Origin: Thiomargarita sp. | Lineage (GTDB): Bacteria > Pseudomonadota > Gammaproteobacteria > Beggiatoales > Beggiatoaceae | Length of the DNA: 64,000 bases | Direction: 5' to 3' | Assembly (NCBI GenBank): GCA_020721005.1 | Contig: DYNP01000009.1 | Span: forward strand, 127,765 to 191,764 | Shown here: positions 1 to 8,202 of the stretch, piece by piece | How the letters are laid out: each line of letters starts with the position of its first letter | Position numbering within the stretch: the first letter of the stretch is position 1 | Made by a program: the position numbers and the translations under genes | The notes under the pieces: model-generated | What the model was told of the DNA's origin: nothing | Seen by the model: the letters and a program-made list of their open reading frames with translations, nothing else | Database searches by the model: none

Positions 1-1
1 G

Positions 2-73
2 GCTTTTGCTGTCGCCGCAATTAATTTTGAAATCATTTACACTACTGAATGGGGAAATCCTTATTTACAGTGA
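2..73 (+). CDS. possible 3' end of an unidentified gene (partial)
   Basis: An open frame enters from the left edge and stops at TGA 71-73. It encodes 23 residues ending in EWGNPYLQ. The fragment is too short to identify and has no recognisable motif, so it may be chance. Confidence 0.2.
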   Translation, partial: AFAVAAINFEIIYTTEWGNPYLQ

Positions 74-264
74 TAGGTACCAGTTATTTATGGTGCTTAT
101 TGTTTTGGATGACTCCGCTTATCATCAATTAATATGATCCTTTCCAAGCGCATCCCCTTTGATTTAAAACCTGACAATAAACCCAACACGCATAAACTCC
201 CCATGCACCCAATTTTTTGGATTTGATCAGGGGCATGGGCATGGGGTTGGTTGGGGTGGATGTA
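74..264. other. intergenic stretch with no gene seen
   Basis: No start codon with a ribosome binding site and no open frame of useful length was found on either strand. A G-rich run (GCATGGGCATGGGG and following) lies near 231-260. Nothing else is notable. Confidence 0.4.
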
Positions 265-683
265 TTATCCTTGTTTTTCACCAAGCCAATTCATAGCAAG
301 TTCTCTACATCGTTCATCTATTCCCTTATTTAGATCGGCATCAAGTTTTTCAATAGCTACTTTTCGATAATAATCTTTGTTGGCGGTTGCCCACGATTTA
401 TCTAATGCTTTTCGGCCACCTAGACCTATTACTGGATTTGTAAATATTGATAACATAAGTGCAACTTCGCCGATGGCTAGTCCTGCTTTTTTACTTAAAA
501 CATAAAATTCAAAGTCATCTTTCAGGATAATCTCTTTCTCTCTCTCATACCAAGTGAAAAGATCAGAGCATTTTGGTTTAAATAATAGGCGTTACGCAAA
601 AGCGTACAAAAAAATCCAACTATTCCTAATAAAATCAGTAAAATAGCTGGTACACACGTCAAACTTCGTCGTAGCATACTCAT
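265..683 (-). pseudogene. small one-pass membrane protein, frameshifted
   Basis: A start at 683 (ATG) follows a good ribosome binding site (AGAGG, 7 nt upstream). It encodes a basic N-terminus (MSMLRRS) and one hydrophobic segment of about 20 residues, then stops at TGA 522-524 after 53 residues. A second frame continues without a stop from about 590 to TAA 265-267 and encodes a soluble charged C-terminal part ending MNWLGEKQG. The frames join exactly if one GA unit is removed from a (GA)5 run at 537-546, giving 138 residues. The original product was probably an inner-membrane anchored hypothetical protein. The family is not recognised. The shift could be decay, slippage-based phase variation or a sequencing error. 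Confidence 0.6.
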
Positions 684-833
684 AATAACCTCTCTGTGTT
701 CACTTCAATCAGTAAAAAATTAACACCACACCACAATTCTAACACCCCACCCAAAAAAAATCGGAAATTTAAACACAATTTAACGTTTAAATTTCCGATA
801 CGTATCATAACAAGCGTTTTTGGAGAGTAGGAA

Positions 834-1385
834 TTAGTCGTCGGCGTGGAAGAAAAAATGTTTCCAAAAGACAATCATATCTCGAGCTATTTTTAATTTT
901 TCTTCAGGCACACGTCCTTTTTCAACAATCTTAAATCTCACATCCCCAACCACAATAAAGGTATGCGACAATTCGTCAAACCAGGTTGCTACTTTAACTG
1001 GATAATCAATAGGTTTATTAATTTGATAATTAGGGGGTTGATAATATTGTTTTATCTCAATACAACCTGGTTTAACAATAATTTCACCGTAATCAATTCG
1101 CACTAAGTTAGCAATGGTAAAATTCATAATAAATTTAGCATTTTCTACAGGTTCATCGGGAATTATCCAGAATTCAAAATAATAATTTTTGCCTTTTATT
1201 ATATCATGTTCAAACACTTGAAAAAAGCCTTTTTTGGGCAAAAGCACAAAACTGACTCGTTGCATAAATAATTCAGCAACTTTACGATAAGCGTTGTGAA
1301 ATAAGCCGGCTAAACCTGTTTTGTAAAGCCACCAAGCAACATGCAGTTTCTTGATGAAAAATGTATTCTTGTGGAATTTCCCCAT
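834..1385 (-). CDS. hypothetical protein, 183 residues
   Basis: No family is recognised. The protein is rich in aromatic and basic residues, has no signal peptide or membrane helix, and ends in FFFHADD. The middle (about residues 45-165) alternates polar and hydrophobic residues, as in a beta-rich soluble domain. The start at 1385 lacks a clear ribosome binding site and lies inside the remnant of the CBS-domain gene in another frame. An internal Met at residue 41 (MQRVSF) is an alternative start. It may be a real small orphan gene whose 5' end was rearranged. Confidence 0.5.
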   Translation of the reverse strand: MGKFHKNTFFIKKLHVAWWLYKTGLAGLFHNAYRKVAELFMQRVSFVLLPKKGFFQVFEHDIIKGKNYYFEFWIIPDEPVENAKFIMNFTIANLVRIDYGEIIVKPGCIEIKQYYQPPNYQINKPIDYPVKVATWFDELSHTFIVVGDVRFKIVEKGRVPEEKLKIARDMIVFWKHFFFHADD

Positions 1386-1573
1386 TAAATAGGTCTTCTA
1401 AGCCAATTCCTAACAATTTGACAATTTCATCTCTGTAACACAGGTAGGCAACCGTGTTTTTCATCCAACATAAATTGGGCAACATCCCTTAAATCAGTTT
1501 CCTCTTCTGCTACCATTAAATCCGTAGTCATGACCTCACTGATGGGAATTGCCGACTCCAGATTATAGGGCAC
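1282..1573 (-). pseudogene. CBS-domain protein remnant, frameshifted and truncated
   Basis: Reading from about 1573 (GTG), one frame encodes a typical CBS-domain N-terminal half: SEVMTTDLMVAEEETDLRD, then FMLDEKHGCLPVLQR. It stops at TGA 1427-1429. The next frame continues the same domain (DEIVKLLGIGLEDLFNG) and runs to 1282. Inserting GA in the GAGA run near 1430-1433, or removing one base, restores one frame. Only one CBS motif remains and the 5' end abuts a perfect-arm palindrome, so the gene looks broken by rearrangement. CBS domains usually bind adenosyl ligands in pairs; this remnant is probably non-functional. Confidence 0.6.
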
Positions 1574-1600
1574 AATAGCGTGAGCGTATTGCGCCCTATA
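1564..1600. repeat. palindromic hairpin, 14-bp arms
   Basis: Arms TATAGGGCACAATA and TATTGCGCCCTATA flank a 9-nt loop (GCGTGAGCG) with a single A/C mismatch. There is no T-tract on either side, so it is not a typical terminator. It resembles a dispersed REP/MITE-type palindrome and sits at the truncated 5' end of the CBS remnant. Confidence 0.65.
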
Positions 1601-1739
1601 TTATTTTTTTCAACCTGTTCATTTTATGGTTCGTTAGTTATATTGCCCGGTATTTTCAAGGGAAGGGTAAATTTCCTCCGTCTTTTAAAAAGTTTAAAAA
1701 CCGCTTTTCTTTTTGAATAAGAAATGGGAAAAATAAGGG

Positions 1740-2303
1740 TTAGTTTTTGGTTTTGAACTGTGCTTTATGCTCTTTCCAAAAATGGTCCGCAAAATTGATG
1801 ATGGGATGCGATGGCGCTTTGGGTTTGTTGCACAAGGACAAGCCAGCTTGTTGGGGTGTACGGGCGCCTTTGCTGTTGTTGCAAGGTTCGCAGGCCACGA
1901 CAACGTTATCCCATGTGTGTTTTCCTCCTTTTGAGAGGGGAATGACATGGTCTAAAGTGAGTTGTTTGGTACTTCCGCAGTACTGGCAGCTGTATTTGTC
2001 GCGTCTAAGTATTTCTCGGCGAGTTACTGAGGGGACTTTCCAAGATTTTTCAATATGGTTGATTTTAAGACGGATATGTTCGGGTACAAATAGTACCATA
2101 TTAGGGGAATGAACGGCAATTTGGCGAGTATCAAAAAATTCCAAAGGTTCTGCTTTACCGGATACCAACAGAATAATAGCCCGTTTGATGTTGATTTGGT
2201 TGATGGGCAGGTAATTTTTGGAGAAAACGACTACCGATTGTTTTAAGATATCAGTTGTCACAGTACGTAGTTCCTTTGCTGTTGGGTAAACACAGGTGGA
2301 CAT
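1740..2303 (-). CDS. HNH endonuclease family protein
   Basis: 187 residues. The C-terminal half (about 95-150) is a classical HNH nuclease domain: a lead-in RREILRRDKYSCQYCG, first zinc-knuckle pair CxxC, catalytic region LTLDHVIPLSKGG with the His, the Asn in WDNVV, and a second CxxC in CEPCNNSKG. The N-terminal part (about 1-90) is a strand-rich extension common in stand-alone HNH proteins of cyanobacteria and sulfur bacteria. The start at 2303 has only a weak ribosome binding site (GGTAG). The gene stands alone beside repeat element E1. The family cuts double-stranded DNA; a biological role cannot be inferred here. Confidence 0.85.
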   Translation of the reverse strand: MSTCVYPTAKELRTVTTDILKQSVVVFSKNYLPINQINIKRAIILLVSGKAEPLEFFDTRQIAVHSPNMVLFVPEHIRLKINHIEKSWKVPSVTRREILRRDKYSCQYCGSTKQLTLDHVIPLSKGGKHTWDNVVVACEPCNNSKGARTPQQAGLSLCNKPKAPSHPIINFADHFWKEHKAQFKTKN

Positions 2304-2400
2304 CTACCGGTAATCAGTGACTGTTTGGCATGAGTTGGCAATTTAGGGGGGGGAGCCAAGAGGTTACTGATTGACAATGAAGTAATTAAAAGTTAAAAGG

Positions 2401-2695
2401 GTTGCCCATGAGTTAAGATACGTTGGAATGGAGGCTTTAGCCGGGGAGTGGAGGCTTTAGCCGGTCCTTGGAGTAGAGGCTTTAGCCGGTCAGCCGTAGG
2501 CATCACCCCACATACACAAATTGCAAGGGCCTACCGCTGGCCGGCTAAAGCCTCCATTCCAGTGTACCTTCTAGAGCCTCCACTCCAATCTACCGGCTAA
2601 AGCCTCCACTCCAGTGTACCGGCTAAAGCCTCTACTCCAGTGTACCGGCTAAAGCCTCCACTCCAATTGCATCATTTGCTCTTGCAAGAGGTCTA
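2401..2695. repeat. inverted-array repeat element E1
   Basis: The left arm has about three copies of a unit containing GGAGTGGAGGCTTTAGCCGG. A core at 2491-2541 (AGCCGTAGGCATC ... GGGCCTACCGCTGG) can pair GCCGTAGGC with GCCTACCGC. The right arm has about five opposed 26-bp units (CCGGCTAAAGCCTCCACTCC plus spacer). The right end is TTGCAAGAGGTCTA at 2682-2695. The outer left 26 nt (2401-2426) match the reverse complement of E2 53911-53937 at about 23 of 26 positions. It has no coding content and lies 41 nt beyond the clpA stop codon. Confidence 0.85.
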
Positions 2696-2736
2696 CTGTA
2701 AAGCTTGTTTGGTGTATGATTCCCCCCTAGCTTTAA

Positions 2737-5010
2737 TTAGGCGACTTCGGGTTCGATAATCTCCTCATCTTTTCCTTCAAATTCCAGTACTAATTCTTCA
2801 TTCAGCATGCTGACTTTCAGTTGTCCTCCCTTTTCTAATTTGCCAAACAGGAGTTCTTCGGCCAAAGGTTTTTTAATTTTTTCCTGAATGAGGCGAGACA
2901 TGGGACGCGCTCCCATCACTCGATCATATCCGCGTTTGGCTAACCAATTGCGGGCAGCTTCGTCCACTTCAAGGGCCACTTGTTTGCTCTCCAATACTCC
3001 TTCCAGTTCAATGATAAATTTGTCGACCACTTGACTGATGATGCTGGGGGAAAGGGCAGAAAATTGAACAATGGCGTCTAGGCGATTGCGAAATTCCGGT
3101 GAAAAAGTACGTTTGATCGCTTCACTTCCATCGGTGGAATGATCTTGGACGCTAAATCCAATTGAATTGCGGCTCATTTGCTCAGCTCCGGCATTCGTCG
3201 TCATCACGATCACGATGTTACGAAAATCCACTTTACGCCCATTAGTATCAGTCAAAGTGCCATGATCCATAACCTGCAACAGCAGATTAAAAACATCAGG
3301 ATGCGCTTTTTCGATTTCATCCAACAACAGCACTGCATGAGGCTGTTTATTGATAGCTTCGGTGAGCAATCCCCCTTGATCGTATCCAACATAACCTGGA
3401 GGAGCCCCAATCAAACGGGATACTGTATGACGTTCCATATATTCGGACATGTCAAAGCGGATCAGTTCAATGCCCATAATACGGGCCAGTTGTCGAGTCA
3501 CTTCGGTTTTTCCCACTCCCGTAGGTCCTGCAAACAGGAAGGACCCCATGGGTTTTTCGGGATTGCCAAGGCCAGAGCGGGCCATTTTGATGCACGTAGA
3601 AAGCACGCCGATGGCTGCATCCTGCCCATAGACTACCATTTTGAGATCTCGTTCCAAACTGCGTAAGCTGTCTTTATCCGACAATGAAACATTTTTTGGG
3701 GGAATTCGGGCAATTTTGGCGACGATACTCTCAATATCTCCGACGTTGATGATTTTCTTGCGTTTGGAAGGTGTTTGAAGACGTTGCCGAGCACCGGCTT
3801 CATCGATAACGTCAATGGCTTTGTCAGGCAGATGTCGGTCATTGATGTAACGGGCAGACAGTTCAGCGGCGGCTCTCAATGCCTGCCGAGCGTATTTGAT
3901 GTCATGATGTTCTTCAAAACGGGATTTGAGCCCGTGTAGGATCTGCACCGTTTCCTCTACAGAAGGTTCTTGGACATCAATTTTTTGGAAACGACGGGAT
4001 AAGGCGCGATCTTTTTCAAAAATGCCGCGGTATTCTTGATACGTGGTCGAACCAATGCAACGCATTTCTCCAGAAGATAGAACAGGTTTGATCAGGTTGG
4101 AGGCATCCATTGATCCTCCAGAAGCCGCACCAGCGCCGATAATTGTATGAATTTCATCGATAAAGAGAATGGCATTGTGTTCTTTACGCAATTGAACTAA
4201 CACCATTTTCAATCGTTTTTCAAAATCCCCACGGTACTTAGTGCCAGCCAATAGAGCACCCATATCTAACGCATAAACCGTGCTGCCTGAAAGAACTTCA
4301 GGCACTTTACCTCCCACAATCAGGCGAGCCAAACCTTCCACAATGGCGGTTTTACCCACCCCGGCTTCCCCCACGAACAGTGGATTGTTTTTGCGACGGC
4401 GGCAGAGAATTTGGAGGGTGCGTTCAATTTCTAAGGCGCGTCCAATCAACGGATCAATTTTGCCTTGTAAAGCTTGTTCATTAAGATTAACCGTATAGGC
4501 TTCCAAGGGTTTTTTGGCCGGTGCACTGTCCCCATCGTCGTCATCCGTGGCAGAAAAATCCATATTGTTGTCATTGTCTGCTTTAGAAATGCCATGAGAA
4601 ATGTAATTGACCACATCCAAACGGGCAACGTTTTGTTTATCTAAGAAAAACACCGCCTGAGATTCCCGTTCTCCAAAAACGGCCACCAACACATTGGCGC
4701 CAGTGACTTCCTTCTTACCCGAAGATTGTACGTGGAAAACGGCTCTTTGCAGGACACGTTGAAACCCCAAAGTGGGTTGCGTGTCCTTATTATCCTTGCG
4801 CGGTAATTTTGGAGTACTGTCCTCTATAAAATCAGACAGTTCTTTTCTCAAAACCACGAGATCAGCACTGCAGGCTTGTAAAACTTCAACGGCTTCTGCA
4901 TTGTCCAACAGAGCCAGTAAAAGGTGTTCCACAGTCATAAATTCATGTCGTTTCAAACGAGCGGCTTGAAAAGCATTGGACAAAGTCATTTCTAAATCTT
5001 TGCTTAACAT
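2737..5010 (-). CDS. clpA: ATP-dependent Clp protease ATP-binding subunit ClpA
   Basis: 757 residues, close to the E. coli length. ClpA is the hexameric AAA+ unfoldase that feeds substrates to ClpP. The N-domain (1-145) has the two Clp repeats that bind ClpS. An acidic linker (about 150-165) leads to D1 with Walker A GEAGVGKT (214-221) and Walker B ILFIDE (281-286), and D2 with Walker A GPTGVGKT (495-502) and the pore motif GAPPGYVGYDQGG. The start ATG 5010 has a good ribosome binding site (GAGGTG). clpS lies 39 nt upstream on the same strand, so the two are probably co-transcribed. clpP is not in the window. Confidence 0.97.
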   Translation of the reverse strand: MLSKDLEMTLSNAFQAARLKRHEFMTVEHLLLALLDNAEAVEVLQACSADLVVLRKELSDFIEDSTPKLPRKDNKDTQPTLGFQRVLQRAVFHVQSSGKKEVTGANVLVAVFGERESQAVFFLDKQNVARLDVVNYISHGISKADNDNNMDFSATDDDDGDSAPAKKPLEAYTVNLNEQALQGKIDPLIGRALEIERTLQILCRRRKNNPLFVGEAGVGKTAIVEGLARLIVGGKVPEVLSGSTVYALDMGALLAGTKYRGDFEKRLKMVLVQLRKEHNAILFIDEIHTIIGAGAASGGSMDASNLIKPVLSSGEMRCIGSTTYQEYRGIFEKDRALSRRFQKIDVQEPSVEETVQILHGLKSRFEEHHDIKYARQALRAAAELSARYINDRHLPDKAIDVIDEAGARQRLQTPSKRKKIINVGDIESIVAKIARIPPKNVSLSDKDSLRSLERDLKMVVYGQDAAIGVLSTCIKMARSGLGNPEKPMGSFLFAGPTGVGKTEVTRQLARIMGIELIRFDMSEYMERHTVSRLIGAPPGYVGYDQGGLLTEAINKQPHAVLLLDEIEKAHPDVFNLLLQVMDHGTLTDTNGRKVDFRNIVIVMTTNAGAEQMSRNSIGFSVQDHSTDGSEAIKRTFSPEFRNRLDAIVQFSALSPSIISQVVDKFIIELEGVLESKQVALEVDEAARNWLAKRGYDRVMGARPMSRLIQEKIKKPLAEELLFGKLEKGGQLKVSMLNEELVLEFEGKDEEIIEPEVA

Positions 5011-5049
5011 AAAAACACCTCGTGATAATTTAATTGGGCGTAGGGAGAG

Positions 5050-5379
5050 TTAAACTTTTTCCATCGTGCATAACAGGGGATGATGATGTTCTCGAGCATA
5101 ATTGTTGACTTGTGCGACCTTGGTTTCAGCAATCTCACGGGTAAATGTGCCACATTCACCTTTACCTTGAGTATGAATTTGTAGCATGATCCAAGTGGCT
5201 CGTTCTCGATTCATACTAAAAAAAGCCTCTAATACCTGTACGACAAAATCCATTGGAGTATAGTCGTCATTCAGTAAAATTACCCTGTATAAGGGAGGGC
5301 GTTTCAACTTAGGTTTTGCTTCTTGAACAACGGATTCATCATCATTCATGTGGCTGGGGAGAGAGGCCATATTTTCCAC
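5050..5379 (-). CDS. clpS: ATP-dependent Clp protease adaptor ClpS
   Basis: 109 residues. ClpS binds N-degron substrates and the ClpA N-domain. The family signature is clear: a disordered N-terminus (to about 30), [16 protein letters not shown] forming the substrate pocket, a helix LEAFF, and [20 protein letters not shown] near the end. It sits directly upstream of clpA in the usual order, consistent with one operon. An AT-rich 144-nt gap separates it from the divergent RDD gene and probably holds both promoters. Confidence 0.96.
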   Translation of the reverse strand: MENMASLPSHMNDDESVVQEAKPKLKRPPLYRVILLNDDYTPMDFVVQVLEAFFSMNRERATWIMLQIHTQGKGECGTFTREIAETKVAQVNNYAREHHHPLLCTMEKV

Positions 5380-5523
5380 CTAAGGATAGGAATTCTGAGG
5401 ATAAAATTAGGATTTGACAATTCTTAAAAATAATTCATACTCTTGATTCCTCATTGTAGCAACAATTAAGGAGTTCAAGAGGATGCAAATAAAACTTACT
5501 ATAAAAAACTAGAGATTTCAAGC

Positions 5524-5958
5524 ATGGAAACCCTCAATCATTCTGCCACAAACCCTCCTGAAAACGTCCATTTATTGCGTCGTTTGGCTGCCATATTATA
5601 TGACAGTTTCCTACTTTTTTCCGTATTATTCGTAGCCACTGGCTTATTCATTGCCTTCTTCACCTTGGAACCTTTCTTATTACCCTTCTTTCAGATATAC
5701 TTACTGATGATCAGTTTTTTCTACTTTGGTGGTTTCTGGAAATATGGCGGACAAACTTTAGGCATGCGAGCTTGGGGGATAGAAATTAAAGCCGCTCAAG
5801 GCACGGTAACCTGGGGGCAAGCTGCGCAACGTTTTATCCTGGCCCTGATTTCCCTACTCGTATTTGGACTGGGTTTTCTCTGGTCCTTGTGGGATAAACA
5901 ACGCTGTTGCTGGCATGACTTGGCCTCTCACACTTACCTTATTAAGGTGCAAAATTGA
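5524..5958 (+). CDS. RDD-family membrane protein
   Basis: 144 residues. The N-terminal motif RRLAAILYD contains the Arg and Asp that name the family. Three hydrophobic segments follow: about 22-45, 50-68, and 103-122 after GQTLGMRAWGIEI. The C-terminus has DLASHTYLI. RDD proteins are small inner-membrane proteins of mostly unknown function; some affect ion or osmotic tolerance. The stop codon overlaps the ATG of uvrD (TGATG), so the pair is translationally coupled. Confidence 0.85.
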   Translation: METLNHSATNPPENVHLLRRLAAILYDSFLLFSVLFVATGLFIAFFTLEPFLLPFFQIYLLMISFFYFGGFWKYGGQTLGMRAWGIEIKAAQGTVTWGQAAQRFILALISLLVFGLGFLWSLWDKQRCCWHDLASHTYLIKVQN

Positions 5959-8156
5959 TGGATGCTTCAGACATACTGCATTCCCTAAATCAAGCCCAAG
6001 AGGCTGCAGTTACTACTCAAAGCCATCATGCCTTAGTTCTGGCGGGGGCTGGTACTGGTAAAACCAGAGTCTTAACTCAACGGATCTGTTGGCTAATAAC
6101 CACCGGCCAAGCCCAGCCTCACCAAATCTTCGCCGTCACCTTTACCAACAAGGCTGCGGCAGAAATGCGCCATCGTATCGAAACGACCTTAAACGGGCGA
6201 AACATGAAAGGCATGTGGATAGGCACCTTTCATGGCATCAGTCACTGGTTACTGCGGCAACACTGGGAATTAGCCGAACTGCCGGAAACCTTTCAAATCC
6301 TAGACCAAGAAGAACAACTGCGTTGGATTAAACAACTGCTTAAAAAATTGAAACTGGATGACAAAATATGGTTGCCTGCCCAACTGCAAACCTTTATCAA
6401 TCACCAAAAAGAACAGGGCTTACGAGCCCAAGCCTTAGAAGTTTCTTCTGATGACCGCTGGCTGACCCGTAAATTGGCAATTTATGCCGAATACGAAGCT
6501 GACTGCAAAAGTAGGGGCATGGTCGACTTTGCAGAATTGCTGTTACGAGCCTATGAAATTCTACAACAAACCCAATTACAACAACACTATCAACACCGTT
6601 TTCGCTATCTACTCGTTGATGAATTTCAAGACACCAATGTCATCCAATACGAACTCATCCGTTTGCTGTCCGGTGTCTCCTCAAACCTACCTTCCTCTCT
6701 CACTGACCCAAAAGACCCGCGCTCACCCGACAACTACACCTTTGCGGTCGGAGATGATGACCAAAGTATTTACAGTTGGCGCGGCGCCAAAGTTGCCAAT
6801 CTTGAACAATACTTAAGGGACTTTCCTAACAGTCAATCCTATCGCTTGGAACAAAATTACCGCTCCACCCAACCCATTCTCACTGTTGCCAATGAACTTA
6901 TCGCCCACAATCAACAACGCCTGGGCAAAACCCTCTGGACCCAATCTGTCAATGGCAGCCCTGTATTTCTTTACGATGCCAATGACGACAAGGACGAAGC
7001 CAATTTCATTGCCGAAAAAATCTCCGCCTGGCCTGGCAGACTCCAAGATATTGCCATTCTATATCGCACCACTGCTCAATCTCGTTTGCTTGAAGAAACC
7101 CTGCGCCAGAAAAAATTATCTTACCGCGTCTACGGAGGAGCTCGCTTCTACGAACGGGCCGAAATTAGAGACATACTCGCCTATTTACGCCTTATTGCCC
7201 ATTCAGAAGACGATGCCGCTTTTGAACGCATCATCAATACTCCTAGACGTAGTATCGGAGAACGCACCCTCGAAAAAATACGCAGTCTCGCCCGCCATCA
7301 CCAAGTATCATTATGGCAGGCCACCCAAAAATTCCTTCGCCAAGAAGACAACCAAAGCAAAACTCAAAAATCCCTGCATAATTTCACCCAACTTATTAAG
7401 CAATTGGAACAGGAATGCTCTACTTTACACCTAGACCAACAAATTCAAAAAGTACTCGACACCACCAAATTAAAAGAACACTATGACAAAGAAGGTGTTG
7501 AAGAGGGACAAAAACGTTGGGAAAACTGTGCAGAATTGGTCAATGCTGCCCGAGACTTTCAACCCCTACTTATTGAAGACCTTGCTCCCCAATTCTCCTC
7601 ACAAGACTCCGCCGGAAAAGCCGCTCTGCTCAACTTTTTAGCCTACACCAACTTGGAAAGTGACACCTCCCGCAGCGATCCTAATGCAGATTCAATACAA
7701 CTCATGACCCTGCATTCCGCAAAAGGTTTAGAATTTTCCATGGTCTTCATCTGCGGCTTAGAACAAAACTTATTCCCTCATGCAAACAGCCTACAAGAAG
7801 AAAAACTTGAAGAAGAGCGACGTCTATTCTATGTCGGTATCACTCGAGCCCGCCAAATTCTCTACCTCTGTCACTGCGGTCGTCGACGCAATTATGGTCG
7901 CTACGAACCGGCTTATCCCTCCCGTTTCCTTCAAGAAATTCCCAGTGCCTTACTAGAGCCCATAAAATTCACTTTCAAAACTCACTATTTACGACCCTAT
8001 TTGCCCAAATTGGGACAACCCGTTAAACACCCCCAATTTGGCAAAGGGACCGTCTTAGATCACGAAGGAACCGGCGAATATACTCGCTTGCTGGTACAAT
8101 TTGCCGAAGGACAGAAATGGCTCATGTTTGCCTACACTGACCTAGAACTTCTTTAA
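5958..8156 (+). CDS. uvrD: DNA helicase II UvrD (superfamily 1A)
   Basis: 732 residues from ATG 5958, close to E. coli UvrD. It is a 3'-5' helicase used in nucleotide excision and mismatch repair. Visible motifs are Q motif/Walker A AGAGTGKT (29-36), motif Ia VTFTNKAAAEM, GTFHG, motif II LLVDEFQDTN, motif III GDDDQSIYSWRGA, motif IV LEQNYRS, motif V LMTLHSAKGLEF and motif VI FYVGITRA. The C-terminus (VKHPQFGKGTV onward) matches the Tudor-like domain that contacts RNA polymerase. UvrD fits better than Rep because of this tail and the overall match. A TTG one codon earlier is possible but ATG 5958 couples with the RDD stop. Confidence 0.95.
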   Translation: MDASDILHSLNQAQEAAVTTQSHHALVLAGAGTGKTRVLTQRICWLITTGQAQPHQIFAVTFTNKAAAEMRHRIETTLNGRNMKGMWIGTFHGISHWLLRQHWELAELPETFQILDQEEQLRWIKQLLKKLKLDDKIWLPAQLQTFINHQKEQGLRAQALEVSSDDRWLTRKLAIYAEYEADCKSRGMVDFAELLLRAYEILQQTQLQQHYQHRFRYLLVDEFQDTNVIQYELIRLLSGVSSNLPSSLTDPKDPRSPDNYTFAVGDDDQSIYSWRGAKVANLEQYLRDFPNSQSYRLEQNYRSTQPILTVANELIAHNQQRLGKTLWTQSVNGSPVFLYDANDDKDEANFIAEKISAWPGRLQDIAILYRTTAQSRLLEETLRQKKLSYRVYGGARFYERAEIRDILAYLRLIAHSEDDAAFERIINTPRRSIGERTLEKIRSLARHHQVSLWQATQKFLRQEDNQSKTQKSLHNFTQLIKQLEQECSTLHLDQQIQKVLDTTKLKEHYDKEGVEEGQKRWENCAELVNAARDFQPLLIEDLAPQFSSQDSAGKAALLNFLAYTNLESDTSRSDPNADSIQLMTLHSAKGLEFSMVFICGLEQNLFPHANSLQEEKLEEERRLFYVGITRARQILYLCHCGRRRNYGRYEPAYPSRFLQEIPSALLEPIKFTFKTHYLRPYLPKLGQPVKHPQFGKGTVLDHEGTGEYTRLLVQFAEGQKWLMFAYTDLELL

Positions 8157-8202
8157 TCATTCCAACCCTCAACCATTTTCCCAATTACAAAAGGTAAGGA
8201 CA

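Noticed and set aside
1747..2112. 121-residue plus-strand open frame
   Set aside because: It is antisense to the well-supported HNH nuclease and has no recognisable features.
3178..3666. 162-residue plus-strand open frame inside clpA
   Set aside because: Antisense shadow of a highly conserved gene; composition is explained by the clpA codons.
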